Shown in pieces: positions 1 to 7,073 of a stretch of 26,785 nucleotides of DNA. This DNA is from a virus, in IMG/VR virus record IMGVR_UViG_3300015262_000033, positions 1 through 26,785 of that record; one strand, written 5' to 3'. The notes under the pieces are model-generated. The model was not told where the DNA came from. It saw only the letters and a list, made by a program, of their open reading frames with translations, and did not search any database. Each line of letters begins with the position of its first letter. Position 1 is the first letter of the stretch. The position numbers and the translations under genes were made by a program.

Positions 1-180
1 GAATTCGATGGCTTTGTTCAGCTGCTCCGCCTGCGACGCATGTGCTCGCGGGCTGAGTTTCCGGAGCGTATCCGCTGTGATGGCCTCGTACTTCCAGTCC
101 ACGCCGAACTGCTCGCCATACAGGCGATTTGCGTCATCTGCCGAAACATAATCTGGCACGATGATGAGCTGCTTATTCAT
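1..180 (-). CDS. partial small phage protein, C-terminus beyond window
   Basis: The frame is open for 60 codons from an ATG at 180 down to the first base of the window, so the C-terminus is missing. A very good ribosome-binding site (AAGGAG, seven bases before the ATG) decides the start. The start overlaps the stop of the upstream gene by 8 bases, as expected for the last visible member of the leftward operon. The visible part is soluble and mixed in charge, with no membrane segment or signal peptide. I do not recognise the family and assign no function. Confidence 0.7.
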   Translation of the reverse strand, partial: MNKQLIIVPDYVSADDANRLYGEQFGVDWKYEAITADTLRKLSPRAHASQAEQLNKAIEF

Positions 181-397
181 TGGATTCTCCTTTGATGGCG
201 GCGTTGAGTGAAACTCGCAAAATATGCCGAACCTCGCCTATGGATAATGTGTGATTCAACTCTTCGCCATTCCCGGAGTGAGATAGCCCAGAAAGCATGT
301 CAGCCGAATTGCGCAAACGTCGAAGGTAGTCATCGTTTTGAATTTTGGCTTCCTGCGCAATCCGTTCTTCTCGTGACGCCTTCCATCGCTTAAACAT
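173..397 (-). CDS. small charged hypothetical protein (74 aa)
   Basis: The frame is open up to 448, but the ATG at 397 is preceded by AAGGAGAATCCA, a strong Shine-Dalgarno, so I start there. The product is rich in Arg, Glu and Lys in its first half (MFKRWKASREERIAQEAKIQ), which suggests an amphipathic helix. No cysteine or membrane segment is present. Its last codons (AAIKGESNE) resemble the end of the upstream gene (AAIKSQGESNV) because both encode the same ribosome-binding cassette for the next gene. Function is unknown. It belongs to the leftward early operon and overlaps both neighbours by 8 bases. Confidence 0.7.
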   Translation of the reverse strand: MFKRWKASREERIAQEAKIQNDDYLRRLRNSADMLSGLSHSGNGEELNHTLSIGEVRHILRVSLNAAIKGESNE

Positions 398-1145
398 TGG
401 ATTCTCCTTGCGACTTGATGGCAGCGAGTTTGTAGTCACAGAAATCACCGTTCTCGAACGTTGTGATGATCACTTCAACTGAAGGGAGATTCCTTGCTCT
501 GCGGACTCGCACTACTTGCCCAGGTTCAATCTGTCCATTGATATGCAAACTCTCAAGAAGATTGAACATCGACTCAGCGCAATCTTCACCATCGTCATCC
601 GGCCAGAACAAATCACCTTCATCGAACTCAACCTGATCATCACTCGCCGATCCTTGCGACTTGGCGAAGTGGGTGAGGGCGGTCAGTTCGCCAGCAAGGT
701 CGGCGGCGTACTCGGCCAGATCGAACCACGGGGAAATTCGCGTATCCACGCCGTGCGATTCGTAGTAGTCGCCCGATGTGATATCCGCGACAACTGCGAA
801 CAGGTGCTCGGCAGCTTCCTTGATGTGCTTTACGGAGCCACGCACATCCTCATCATTCACCCCGCCAGATCGCACCGGCTGGGGGTGGGGGTAGAGCTTG
901 TAAGTGCCGGGAGGAACTGTCAGCGCCTCCACCTCCATTCGAATCCCTTCCACGTACCAGCGGTCAAGCTCAATGGTCAGAAGTGCGACAGGATTCCCCA
1001 CCGCCCCGCCATCACCCTCGGCGTCGAGGATGGAAAGGAGTTCGTTGGCGCATTTGTTGTTGGCAAACGCCAAGTCGCCCTTGCCATCGGACAATGACGC
1101 GCGACGCCTCCACCGCTCGGTCAGTTCGCGCAGCTTGTCGGTCAT
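390..1145 (-). CDS. hypothetical early phage protein (251 aa)
   Basis: A soluble, acidic protein opening with TDKLRELTERWRRRAS followed by a stretch rich in Ala and Asn. That N-terminal pattern (helix with WRRRA, then ANNKCANELLSILDA) is common in phage proteins of unknown role that look like small helical bundles. The central and C-terminal part is Asp/Glu-rich (DEGDLFWPDDDGEDCAES). I chose the ATG at 1145, which overlaps the exonuclease stop by one base (TGATG), over the GTG at 1148. No catalytic motif is visible. It lies in the leftward recombination operon, probably translationally coupled to the exonuclease gene. Confidence 0.75.
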   Translation of the reverse strand: MTDKLRELTERWRRRASLSDGKGDLAFANNKCANELLSILDAEGDGGAVGNPVALLTIELDRWYVEGIRMEVEALTVPPGTYKLYPHPQPVRSGGVNDEDVRGSVKHIKEAAEHLFAVVADITSGDYYESHGVDTRISPWFDLAEYAADLAGELTALTHFAKSQGSASDDQVEFDEGDLFWPDDDGEDCAESMFNLLESLHINGQIEPGQVVRVRRARNLPSVEVIITTFENGDFCDYKLAAIKSQGESNV

Positions 1146-1729
1146 CACGCCACCGCCGCAATCGGATTCATCGCGAAGTACACCGCGGCGCAGGCCCGGG
1201 CATCGGCCAGCGCGCTGTGCGCGTTTTCCATCTCACGTCCGACGTGATGTAGGTGAGCCTCGGCGAGCTTCGGCCACTTCACCCCACGGGCCTTCGCGTC
1301 GGCTTTCATCGTGCAGTACTTCGGCGCGGCCTTGAACGCATCGGCAATGGCGTCGCGTTCCTCCTGCGTCGCGCCATCGCCCAACCGCTTGATCGCGATC
1401 CGCACGATGCGCTGGTCGAAGTCTTCGTTGTGGGCCACGCGCAGTTCGCAACGCGCATGCAGTTCCAGGAACTCGGCCAGCACCTTGGCTTCCGGCCGAC
1501 CCTCGTCCATCGCGCGCTCGGTGGTGATGCCGTGGATCTCGGCGACGTCGTCGGGGATGATCCAGCCATCGGGGCGAACGATCGCGTGCAGCTGGTCGAC
1601 CAGTTCGCCGGTCTCATCGTCGTACAGCAGGGCGGCCAGCTCGACGATGTGCGGCTGGTGCGGCATCTCGCTGGGCTGCTTGTAGTCGGGCAGGCCGGTG
1701 GTCTCGCAATCGAAGCAGAGGATGTTCAT
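1145..1729 (-). CDS. DnaQ-like DEDDh 3'-5' exonuclease
   Basis: A 194-residue single-domain exonuclease of the DnaQ/RNase T superfamily. Exo I motif is FDCETTGL (D7 and E9 bind metal), Exo II is HNEDFD (D105), and Exo III is HSALADA with the general-base H171 and D176, so this is the DEDDh subclass. The family removes nucleotides from 3' ends of DNA or RNA using two Mg ions. The start overlaps the upstream stop as ATGA. Its place beside RecT and a YqaJ exonuclease suggests a role in processing ends during phage recombination or replication. A proofreading role is possible but would need an association with a polymerase that is not encoded here. Confidence 0.92.
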   Translation of the reverse strand: MNILCFDCETTGLPDYKQPSEMPHQPHIVELAALLYDDETGELVDQLHAIVRPDGWIIPDDVAEIHGITTERAMDEGRPEAKVLAEFLELHARCELRVAHNEDFDQRIVRIAIKRLGDGATQEERDAIADAFKAAPKYCTMKADAKARGVKWPKLAEAHLHHVGREMENAHSALADARACAAVYFAMNPIAAVA

Positions 1730-2259
1730 GCGACCATCTCCTGCTGCGCCGGCTCGTCATCACCCGGCGGCGTCAGGCTCATCTCTACCGTCTCCTGAAT
1801 CAGGCGATCGAGCTTGCCGGACACCATCCATTCGAGCGGCGCGGGAATGGTCAGGGTGAAGCTGATCCGAACGCTGCCGCCATCGAGCGCTTCGAACACC
1901 AGCTTCGACAGCTTGAGCTTGGCGAGCGTGATCTCGTCCTTCAGCTTGATCCCCGACGAGAACGACGCCGAGTACCCCGGCCAGTCCTCGTCCCACACCT
2001 GCGGCTTCACGTGCGGCAGGCGGCGTGCGGTAAGGCCATCGGTGACTTCGAGCGGGATCTCGCTCTGCGGCGGCGCTTCGTCAGCGTCAGGCTTGCGATA
2101 CAGCAGCGCCTTCAACGCGGGGTCGAACTGGTCGAGCACGCTGTTGTGGCAATTCGCCTCGCACGTCAAGGTGCCGGCGAGCACGCGCAGTTCGCCGTTC
2201 AGTTCCTTGCGTGCCGTGTAATTGTTGATCTTTACCGGGTGGTCGGTGAGGCTGAACAT
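1726..2259 (-). CDS. hypothetical recombination-operon protein (177 aa)
   Basis: The start at 2259 is chosen because CTGGAGCACCACCAC supplies a ribosome-binding site. The frame continues upstream without a stop, but that stretch reads like non-coding leader and antisense RecT. The protein is predicted beta-rich, with alternating hydrophobic strands (GSVRISFTLTI near residue 140) and an acidic C-terminus (PPGDDEPAQQEM). No enzyme motif is present. An acidic tail on a beta-rich domain recalls single-stranded DNA-binding proteins, and the gene lies just downstream of recT, but this is only inference. It follows a 214-base structured leader and overlaps the exonuclease start as ATGA. Confidence 0.75.
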   Translation of the reverse strand: MFSLTDHPVKINNYTARKELNGELRVLAGTLTCEANCHNSVLDQFDPALKALLYRKPDADEAPPQSEIPLEVTDGLTARRLPHVKPQVWDEDWPGYSASFSSGIKLKDEITLAKLKLSKLVFEALDGGSVRISFTLTIPAPLEWMVSGKLDRLIQETVEMSLTPPGDDEPAQQEMVA

Positions 2260-2473
2260 GTGGTGGTGCTCCAGTCGTGTTGGAATGGGTTCCCGGTGCC
2301 CTGTATCTCGGCAGTACCGGGGTTTCGCTTCCTCCCGCCTTTGCCGTGTCGGCGAGCCTTGTCGTTGGGGATCAGGGAGCACAGGCAACCGGCTAAAGCT
2401 CGTGCGGATTGCGCCTATGCACGCATCCGCCGGCATGACTCTCCCTTCGCGATCCCTCTCTTGGCGTATTCGG
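2260..2473 (-). promoter_or_regulatory. structured leader RNA candidate between recT and the 177-aa gene
   Basis: This is the only sizeable gap in the otherwise overlapping leftward operon. Read on the minus strand it holds three nested or consecutive stems. A 9-bp hairpin with one bulge lies at 2404-2430 (GCGGATGCG pairing with CGCAATCCGC). A long imperfect stem pairs 2377-2390 with 2288-2301, with two single mismatches and a G-U. Inside it a 6-bp stem pairs 2351-2356 with 2334-2339. The gap ends at the ribosome-binding site for the 177-aa gene. No obvious promoter or terminator T-run is seen. A short frame from an ATG at about 2434 is open but unlike a real protein. Confidence 0.4.
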
Positions 2474-3538
2474 TTATTCGCTGAACTTACCGGCGACGGC
2501 CACGCCCAGGTCGCGCAACGGCTGCTGCTCTTTCTCCGGAAGTGTGCGCACCAGGTCGAGCGCCTCGTCGAGCGCCTGTCTGCTGGCCGCGTTGGCGATG
2601 GCGTCGTGCACTTCCTGCACGGTGAACCGGGGTGCGTCGCCGGCCGGCTCGTCGCCGGTGGGCTGTTCGTCGTGCGTCTCGACGCGGTAGTCGCCGTCGA
2701 TGACCATGGCGTTGTGCTGCGGAACGCCGGCATCCGCCTGCTCGTCAAGGCCGACCGCACGCTGGATCTCGATCGAGACAGGCAGGTATTTGAACAGGCG
2801 GCGGATCACCGTCTTGAGTGCCATTGGCTCGAAGTGGTCGTGCCACGTCGACGTGGGTTCTTTCTTGTTTCGCTCGGCGATGCTCACCGCGGCCTTGAAG
2901 CCCTGGCTCTCATTGCGCACGCGCTCGATGTCGGCGCGGCTCATCACGTCGAACTGCACGCCGCCGTCTTTCAGCTTGGCCACGGCATACACGAAGGTCA
3001 GTTCGCCGCGATCGGCGGCGGTCCAGTTCGGGCGATGCACGATCTTGGAGTCCAGGCCGAGCTCGACCTCGAAGTGATCGGCCGCGTACACGGCGCGCGC
3101 TTCCAGACTCAGGATCTGGCCGGACCGGCGGGCGAGATCGAGCATGCCGCGGTAGCCGAGGATCAGTTGCACTTCGGTGCCGACTACGCCCCACTGGCCG
3201 TTGGCGAGCTTGCCGCGTTTGTCGAATGGGATCAGGTAGGCGTGGCCCAGCGCGCCGCCCGGCTCCAGGCCCAGCGCGGCCAGCTGCATGATTGCGCCGA
3301 GAAAGCTGGTCTGGTCACACTGCGCCAGCTTCGGGTTCTTGCGGATCTCGGTGAGCGCAATGCGCGCCAGCCGGTCGGCGGTCATGTGCTTCGGCAGCGC
3401 CAGCGCCATCTGCTGCTTGATCTTCGGATCGGTCAACAGGTGGGCAAGGGTCTTGTGTTCGGGCTGCTGCGTGGCGACTGCGGTGCCGGCGTTGCCGCTG
3501 CTGCGGTTTTGCATTTCCTGCTTGAGGGTCTGTGCCAT
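2474..3538 (-). CDS. recT: RecT-family single-strand annealing protein
   Basis: A 354-residue RecT/RedB-superfamily annealase. Family hallmarks visible are the KTLAHLLTDPKIKQQMALALPKH N-terminus, CDQTSFLGAIMQLAALGLEPGG near residue 80, AYLIPF, EVQLILGYRGMLDLARRSG near residue 130, and HDHFEPMALKTVIRRLFKYLP near residue 240. E. coli RecT has 269 residues; the extra length here is a roughly 70-residue acidic C-terminal tail. The protein coats and anneals complementary single strands in phage recombination. It is followed by a YqaJ-type exonuclease gene upstream in the operon, the standard exonuclease/annealase pair. The ribosome-binding site CTGGAGCAGCATCAC is nearly the same as that of the next gene. 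Confidence 0.96.
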   Translation of the reverse strand: MAQTLKQEMQNRSSGNAGTAVATQQPEHKTLAHLLTDPKIKQQMALALPKHMTADRLARIALTEIRKNPKLAQCDQTSFLGAIMQLAALGLEPGGALGHAYLIPFDKRGKLANGQWGVVGTEVQLILGYRGMLDLARRSGQILSLEARAVYAADHFEVELGLDSKIVHRPNWTAADRGELTFVYAVAKLKDGGVQFDVMSRADIERVRNESQGFKAAVSIAERNKKEPTSTWHDHFEPMALKTVIRRLFKYLPVSIEIQRAVGLDEQADAGVPQHNAMVIDGDYRVETHDEQPTGDEPAGDAPRFTVQEVHDAIANAASRQALDEALDLVRTLPEKEQQPLRDLGVAVAGKFSE

Positions 3539-3565
3539 GTGATGCTGCTCCAGTGATGGATCGGG

Positions 3566-4405
3566 TTATTTCTTGAGGTTGAAGACGCGCACGCCATCGC
3601 TGCGCGGCTTCCACGTAGCGATGGCAATGCCGCCAGTGGTGAGGGTGGTGGCGTCGCGCATGAAGCCCTTGATCTTGAATTCCTCGACGGCCTTCTGCGC
3701 CTCCAAGAACTTGATGCGCTGGCGCAGCGCGTGCAGCTCGGACATGGCCAGCTGCGTCTCGGTGTCGGCCTCGACGGCACGTCCGGTGCCGCGCGGATAC
3801 AGGCGCAGAAGGTCGTCGACGTTCGCCGGCGGCGGCGGCCGGCGCGGCAGGACGTGGTATTTCCAGAAGCGCTCCGCCTGCCTGCGGATCTCCGCTATCA
3901 GTTCGTCGTCGCGGTGAATCTCGTAGATGCGGTGATCGTCGAAGCCGATCAGGGCCTGCACGTAGCAGAGCGACCGGTCGGTGACGCCAAGCCCCCACAT
4001 TGCCTGCGCAGCGACGTACGCGGGCGGTTCCTCGTCGTCCTCGGGCTTGCCCCATGCGCCAACCGCGTTGGGATGCACGGTCTTGGTTTCGCCATTGCAG
4101 TCGCCCATCGGCTCGAAGTCGATTTCCGCCTTCGCCCACGGGAACTCGGGGTCGTCGTATCGCTGATTCACACGCACGATCTGCAGGCCGGTGGCGCGCG
4201 TGAACTTCTTCGCTGCCCACGGCTCCAGGTCGCGGCGGTCGTCGAAGAACTCACGCTGCGCCTCGGTGATTTCGACCTCGTCGCCGGTGATCGTCAGGTA
4301 CTCGTCCAGCGGGGTCTTGAACGGCGACAGGCCGAGGATGCCGGCGATGTTGCCGCCGCCGATGTAACCGCGGGTCGGGCTCAGCGGGGCGAGTTGGGCG
4401 TTCAT
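3566..4405 (-). CDS. YqaJ-like viral recombinase exonuclease
   Basis: A 279-residue protein of the YqaJ/lambda-exonuclease fold. The visible nuclease core is E61 (DLEPWAAKKF), D96 (AEIDFE) and E106-x-K108 (GETKTV), the D...ExK arrangement that binds metal. The N-terminal GGGNIAGILGLSPFKTPLDEY matches the usual opening of the family. It should digest 5' ends of double-stranded DNA and hand the 3' single strand to RecT, whose gene is 27 bases downstream. The C-terminal 90 residues are helical and may mediate that partnership. The ATG at 4405 overlaps the preceding stop as ATGA; the longer open frame to 4489 is out of register with this coupling. Confidence 0.93.
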   Translation of the reverse strand: MNAQLAPLSPTRGYIGGGNIAGILGLSPFKTPLDEYLTITGDEVEITEAQREFFDDRRDLEPWAAKKFTRATGLQIVRVNQRYDDPEFPWAKAEIDFEPMGDCNGETKTVHPNAVGAWGKPEDDEEPPAYVAAQAMWGLGVTDRSLCYVQALIGFDDHRIYEIHRDDELIAEIRRQAERFWKYHVLPRRPPPPANVDDLLRLYPRGTGRAVEADTETQLAMSELHALRQRIKFLEAQKAVEEFKIKGFMRDATTLTTGGIAIATWKPRSDGVRVFNLKK

Positions 4406-4746
4406 GCGTTGACGTCCGTGCAACCCAGCACCAGCGCCGCACGCTTGAGACAGGTCAGGCAGAGCCGGTAATCGGACTCGTCCATCCACTCGTTGCGGAA
4501 CTCGGCGACAGTCTCGACGTAGCCGTCACAGCACGAACACTGCGGGTAGGCCCAGCCTTCGTTGAGGATTGCCGCGACGTTCGCTGGCGTGTGCGCCATC
4601 GAGTTGAAGCCCTCGTCGACGCTTTCCTTCGTTGAGCCGTCGGCGAACTTGTCGCTCGGCATCCAGTCGCTGTACTGCTTGCGCCAGCGTATTGCCGCAG
4701 TGGCTGCGATCTCGATAGCTGACAGGGGGCGAATGGCGCCGCTCAT
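4402..4746 (-). CDS. hypothetical protein with four-cysteine zinc-binding site (114 aa)
   Basis: A small protein with CSCC (about residue 70) and CLTC (about residue 97), which could form a four-Cys zinc site, separated by an acidic helix. The first 30 residues form an Ala-rich helix ending RWRKQYSDW. The start ATG at 4746 overlaps the coiled-coil gene's stop (ATGA), and its own stop overlaps the exonuclease start the same way. It therefore sits inside the recombination cluster and may be a nucleic-acid-binding accessory, but no family is recognised. Confidence 0.78.
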   Translation of the reverse strand: MSGAIRPLSAIEIAATAAIRWRKQYSDWMPSDKFADGSTKESVDEGFNSMAHTPANVAAILNEGWAYPQCSCCDGYVETVAEFRNEWMDESDYRLCLTCLKRAALVLGCTDVNA

Positions 4747-5933
4747 GCCCGCGCCGTCCGCTTCACGCGCGCCGGCTTGCCGATCTGCGCTGCCGTGTCG
4801 TTGCTCAGCGCGAATTTCAGATCGGTGCAGACCTGCTCGTCGTCGCGGCCTTCGTCGACGAACCACGCGACCGCGGCTTCCGCCGCCTCGCGCAGGCCGA
4901 TGTTGGACAGGCGCACGCGCTCCGCCTCGATCGCTGCCGCTTGGCGTTCCGTCTCGAGTTTGATTCGCTCGTCAATGAGGCGATTCTGTTCGGCGAGCTG
5001 GCGCTCGCGTTCGGCCTGCAGAATGGCTTCATCCTGTTCGCGCTGAATGCGATCAGCCTCGGCCTGCTCGGCGCGAATGCGATCCTGTTCCTCGCGCTCC
5101 GCCTGTTCCCGGGCTTCACGTTCAACGCGCGCCGCTTCGTCGATGACGCGCTGCGCCTCAATCTCGGCCTGCCGCTTCTCGGCAGCCTCGCGGGCGATCC
5201 GCCCAGCTTCCTCGGCAGCAGCTTTGCGCTCACGCTCGACGCGCTCGGCTTCGGCCTGGTCAAGGCGTGCCTGCATCTCGGCCTGCTGCTTGCGCATGGC
5301 TTCCATTTCGGCGTCGCGTTCGGCCTGGCGCTTCTTCTCCGCGTCGGCCTCCTGCTGCGCCGCAAGCAGCTGCTCCACGCGCGAGATAGCCGCGGTGAGG
5401 GCATCGGTAGCGGTGAGGTAGTCCGCGCCCAGCTCGGCCTCGTCCAGCACGGTTTTCTGGAGGTTGGCCAGCTGTCCGGAAATGATCACCGACGGTTTGC
5501 CGACCAGGCTGCCGGGCACGTCGCGGATAGCCTGAATCTTCCGTTGGATGGCTTCGACGCGAAGGCGTTCGGCTTCGAGCTTTTCGAGGCGAGCCGTCTC
5601 CGCGCGCGCCTCCTCAGTCTTGATCTGCACGTCGATCGGCTCTTCCAGCGCCACCAGCTCGGCCGTGATGCGCTTCGCCTCGGCGTCGATCAGGCGGCAA
5701 CGCTCGAGTGCCGGCGCCTTGATCTCGACGCGCGTCTTTTCCAGACTCGTGCGCAGGCCGCGCAGCTCGGCCCGTGCTTCTTTCGCCAGCTTCATTTCCT
5801 TCGAGACCGTCACGTCGTACACGACGCCGGCATGGCGTTGGCGCAAGTCAGCCAGGGCGGCAGCGGTCTTCGTGTATTCCGCGATCGGCGTGAGGTTGCT
5901 GCCGACGTCCTTCATTTCTACCTGTGCGTTCAT
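4743..5933 (-). CDS. long coiled-coil protein of the recombination operon (396 aa)
   Basis: Residues 1-110 form a globular/helical start (EYTKTAAALADLRQRHAGVV then KEARAELRGLRTSLEKTRVEIK) that resembles the DUF1351-type proteins found beside phage recombinases. About residues 190-350 are an almost unbroken Ala/Glu/Arg coiled coil with many short near-repeats. The last 45 residues are a small compact tail (REAAEAAVAWFVDEGRDDEQ) with a basic end. It is likely a structural or DNA-handling partner of RecT/YqaJ; no ATPase Walker motif is present, so it is not an SbcC/Rad50 protein. The start follows AAGGGA placed directly after a 6-bp GCCGGC hairpin. Confidence 0.85.
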   Translation of the reverse strand: MNAQVEMKDVGSNLTPIAEYTKTAAALADLRQRHAGVVYDVTVSKEMKLAKEARAELRGLRTSLEKTRVEIKAPALERCRLIDAEAKRITAELVALEEPIDVQIKTEEARAETARLEKLEAERLRVEAIQRKIQAIRDVPGSLVGKPSVIISGQLANLQKTVLDEAELGADYLTATDALTAAISRVEQLLAAQQEADAEKKRQAERDAEMEAMRKQQAEMQARLDQAEAERVERERKAAAEEAGRIAREAAEKRQAEIEAQRVIDEAARVEREAREQAEREEQDRIRAEQAEADRIQREQDEAILQAERERQLAEQNRLIDERIKLETERQAAAIEAERVRLSNIGLREAAEAAVAWFVDEGRDDEQVCTDLKFALSNDTAAQIGKPARVKRTARA

Positions 5934-5948
5934 TGGTGCGAATCCCTT

Positions 5949-5966
5949 GCCGGCGCGACGGCCGGC
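5949..5966 (-). promoter_or_regulatory. hairpin abutting the ribosome-binding site of the coiled-coil gene
   Basis: GCCGGC at both ends with a six-base loop gives a perfect 6-bp GC-only stem in the 48-base gap before the coiled-coil gene. Its 3' arm ends immediately before the AAGGGA ribosome-binding site. No U-run follows, so it is not a terminator. It may protect a processed 5' end or tune translation. Confidence 0.4.
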
Positions 5967-5981
5967 TCTTGTTGAAAGTGG

Positions 5982-6146
5982 TCAGGCGATGACGCGCACG
6001 CGTGGCTTCACGCGCAAGCGTGGCTTGCTCGGCTCGCGGTGAGCGCCCTGAGCGAAGTAGCGGGCAGCCCATGCGGCGCGGCGCTCGTCGTTGCTGCGGG
6101 GGCGAATGGCTTCGTTCGTGCGGGTGTTCATCAGGGACGTGTTCAT
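5982..6146 (-). CDS. small basic hypothetical protein (54 aa)
   Basis: An ATG at 6146 preceded by GAGGA six bases upstream opens a 54-residue frame. Its stop is at 5982-5984. The product is Arg-rich (NDERRAAWAARYFAQG in the middle, KPRLRVKPRVRVIA at the end) and strongly basic, which suggests nucleic-acid binding. The start overlaps the upstream stop as ATGA, which supports it as a real operon member despite its size. A second ATG lies five codons in. Function is unknown. Confidence 0.65.
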   Translation of the reverse strand: MNTSLMNTRTNEAIRPRSNDERRAAWAARYFAQGAHREPSKPRLRVKPRVRVIA

Positions 6147-6439
6147 GCGCGGTCCTCGGAATAGGCGCCACGCGCAGCGGTATCAGCAGGCGAGGGGGTC
6201 ACCTGTCCGCTGCACGTGGCGGTTGAAAGGGTGCTGACCGCAGCACGATCCAGGGGGTGATCTACCGGAGGGAGGGCCGGCGCCGCGGTCAGCGTTGAAA
6301 AGTGACGCGCGTACAGTCGAGCGGCACGGGCCTGCTCTTCTTCGTCGCGCTTGATGCGGAGCGTCTCGACCAGAGCGACGGCGGTACGCTGCTCTGGCGT
6401 CCAGTCGGGACAGTCCATGAAGTTGGCGGGGCTGCTCAC
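6143..6439 (-). CDS. hypothetical early protein (98 aa)
   Basis: I start it at the GTG at 6439 because GGAGGG lies seven bases upstream and the GTG overlaps the upstream stop (GTGA). The first 60 residues are helical and charged (TPEQRTAVALVETLRIKRDEEEQARAARLYARHF). The remainder is Pro/Ala/Thr-rich and probably disordered. No motif is recognised. The coupling to both neighbours by 4-base overlaps is the main support for the gene. Confidence 0.7.
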   Translation of the reverse strand: MSSPANFMDCPDWTPEQRTAVALVETLRIKRDEEEQARAARLYARHFSTLTAAPALPPVDHPLDRAAVSTLSTATCSGQVTPSPADTAARGAYSEDRA

Positions 6440-6837
6440 GCGACATCCCTCCACGCCAGCACCGCATTCCGTGCCGCCAGCTCGCAGCCGACAGCCGCCT
6501 CGATCAGCCGCAGCTGCCAGCGCGGCGTCATCGCGATCTGCCGGATCCACGTGTACGCGCCCGGGTCACGCCGACGCCGCTGGCGGGCATAGCGCAGCCG
6601 CAGCAGTGGGTCGCGGTAGCCGTCGGCGATGTAGCCGGAGCCGTCGCACAGCGAGCATGTCGCGGACGTGCACAGCTCGGGCTGCCAGTGGTCGCGGTCG
6701 ATCACGCCGGAGCCAGCACAGCGCGGGCAGGGGGCAAGGCCGGAGCCATCGGGGTGCTTCGGTAGGCCGCGGTCGGCGCGCGAGGGATAGGCTTCGCGGA
6801 CTTCGTGGCGGCGGGCGTACCAGCTGGCGCGGTTCAT
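6436..6837 (-). CDS. zinc-finger protein with DnaJ-like CxxCxGxG repeats (133 aa)
   Basis: Two DnaJ-type half sites are visible: CPRCAGSG near residue 37 and CSLCDGSGY near residue 61, which together can bind one zinc. The C-terminal half is helical and basic (LLRLRYARQRRRRDPG) and ends with an Ala-rich helix. DnaJ-like zinc modules without a J domain occur in small phage regulators and antitermination proteins, so RNA or DNA binding is plausible but not shown. ATGA overlaps link it to both neighbours. Confidence 0.78.
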   Translation of the reverse strand: MNRASWYARRHEVREAYPSRADRGLPKHPDGSGLAPCPRCAGSGVIDRDHWQPELCTSATCSLCDGSGYIADGYRDPLLRLRYARQRRRRDPGAYTWIRQIAMTPRWQLRLIEAAVGCELAARNAVLAWRDVA

Positions 6838-7073
6838 GGCGCGCTCCCAGCGTGGGCGAGGGCGTCGATTTCAGTAATTTTGTCTCGGCACCTGTTCGAC
6901 TCGTCGAGCCAGTACTGCCCTTTTTCGTAGTAGCGTTCGGCTTGCTCGACTTTCCCGGATTCACGACAAGCGTTGCCGTTAGCGAGCGCGTTACTGCCGT
7001 GTGTGTCCGCATGCAACATTCGCTGCACCAACCTCGCGCGGCGCGCCGCCAGCACATCCACCGGCCCGCTCAT
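6834..7073 (-). CDS. small helical hypothetical protein (79 aa)
   Basis: The ATG at 7073 (MSGPVDVLAARRARLVQ) overlaps the upstream stop as ATGA, so I prefer it to the ATG at 7082. Residues 38-60 (GKVEQAERYYEKGQYWLDES) read like a single TPR-like helix-turn. The protein is soluble and has no catalytic motif. Its function is unknown, and as one of the first genes after PL it could be a host-takeover factor. Confidence 0.68.
   Translation of the reverse strand: MSGPVDVLAARRARLVQRMLHADTHGSNALANGNACRESGKVEQAERYYEKGQYWLDESNRCRDKITEIDALAHAGSAP

Noticed and set aside
2222-3556. Long plus-strand open frame (444 codons) opposite recT
   Set aside because: It is fully antisense to a certain RecT gene. 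Its composition is Val/His/Leu/Arg-rich, as expected from the reverse frame of GC-rich coding DNA, and it has no ribosome-binding site or motif.
4743-5933. SbcC/Rad50-like ATPase
   Set aside because: Only the coiled coil is similar. There is no Walker A, Walker B or ABC signature motif.
4941-5975. 344-codon plus-strand frame with hydrophobic repeats
   Set aside because: Antisense of the Glu/Ala/Arg coiled coil; reversed codons give Leu/Phe/Ala-rich sequence that imitates membrane protein.
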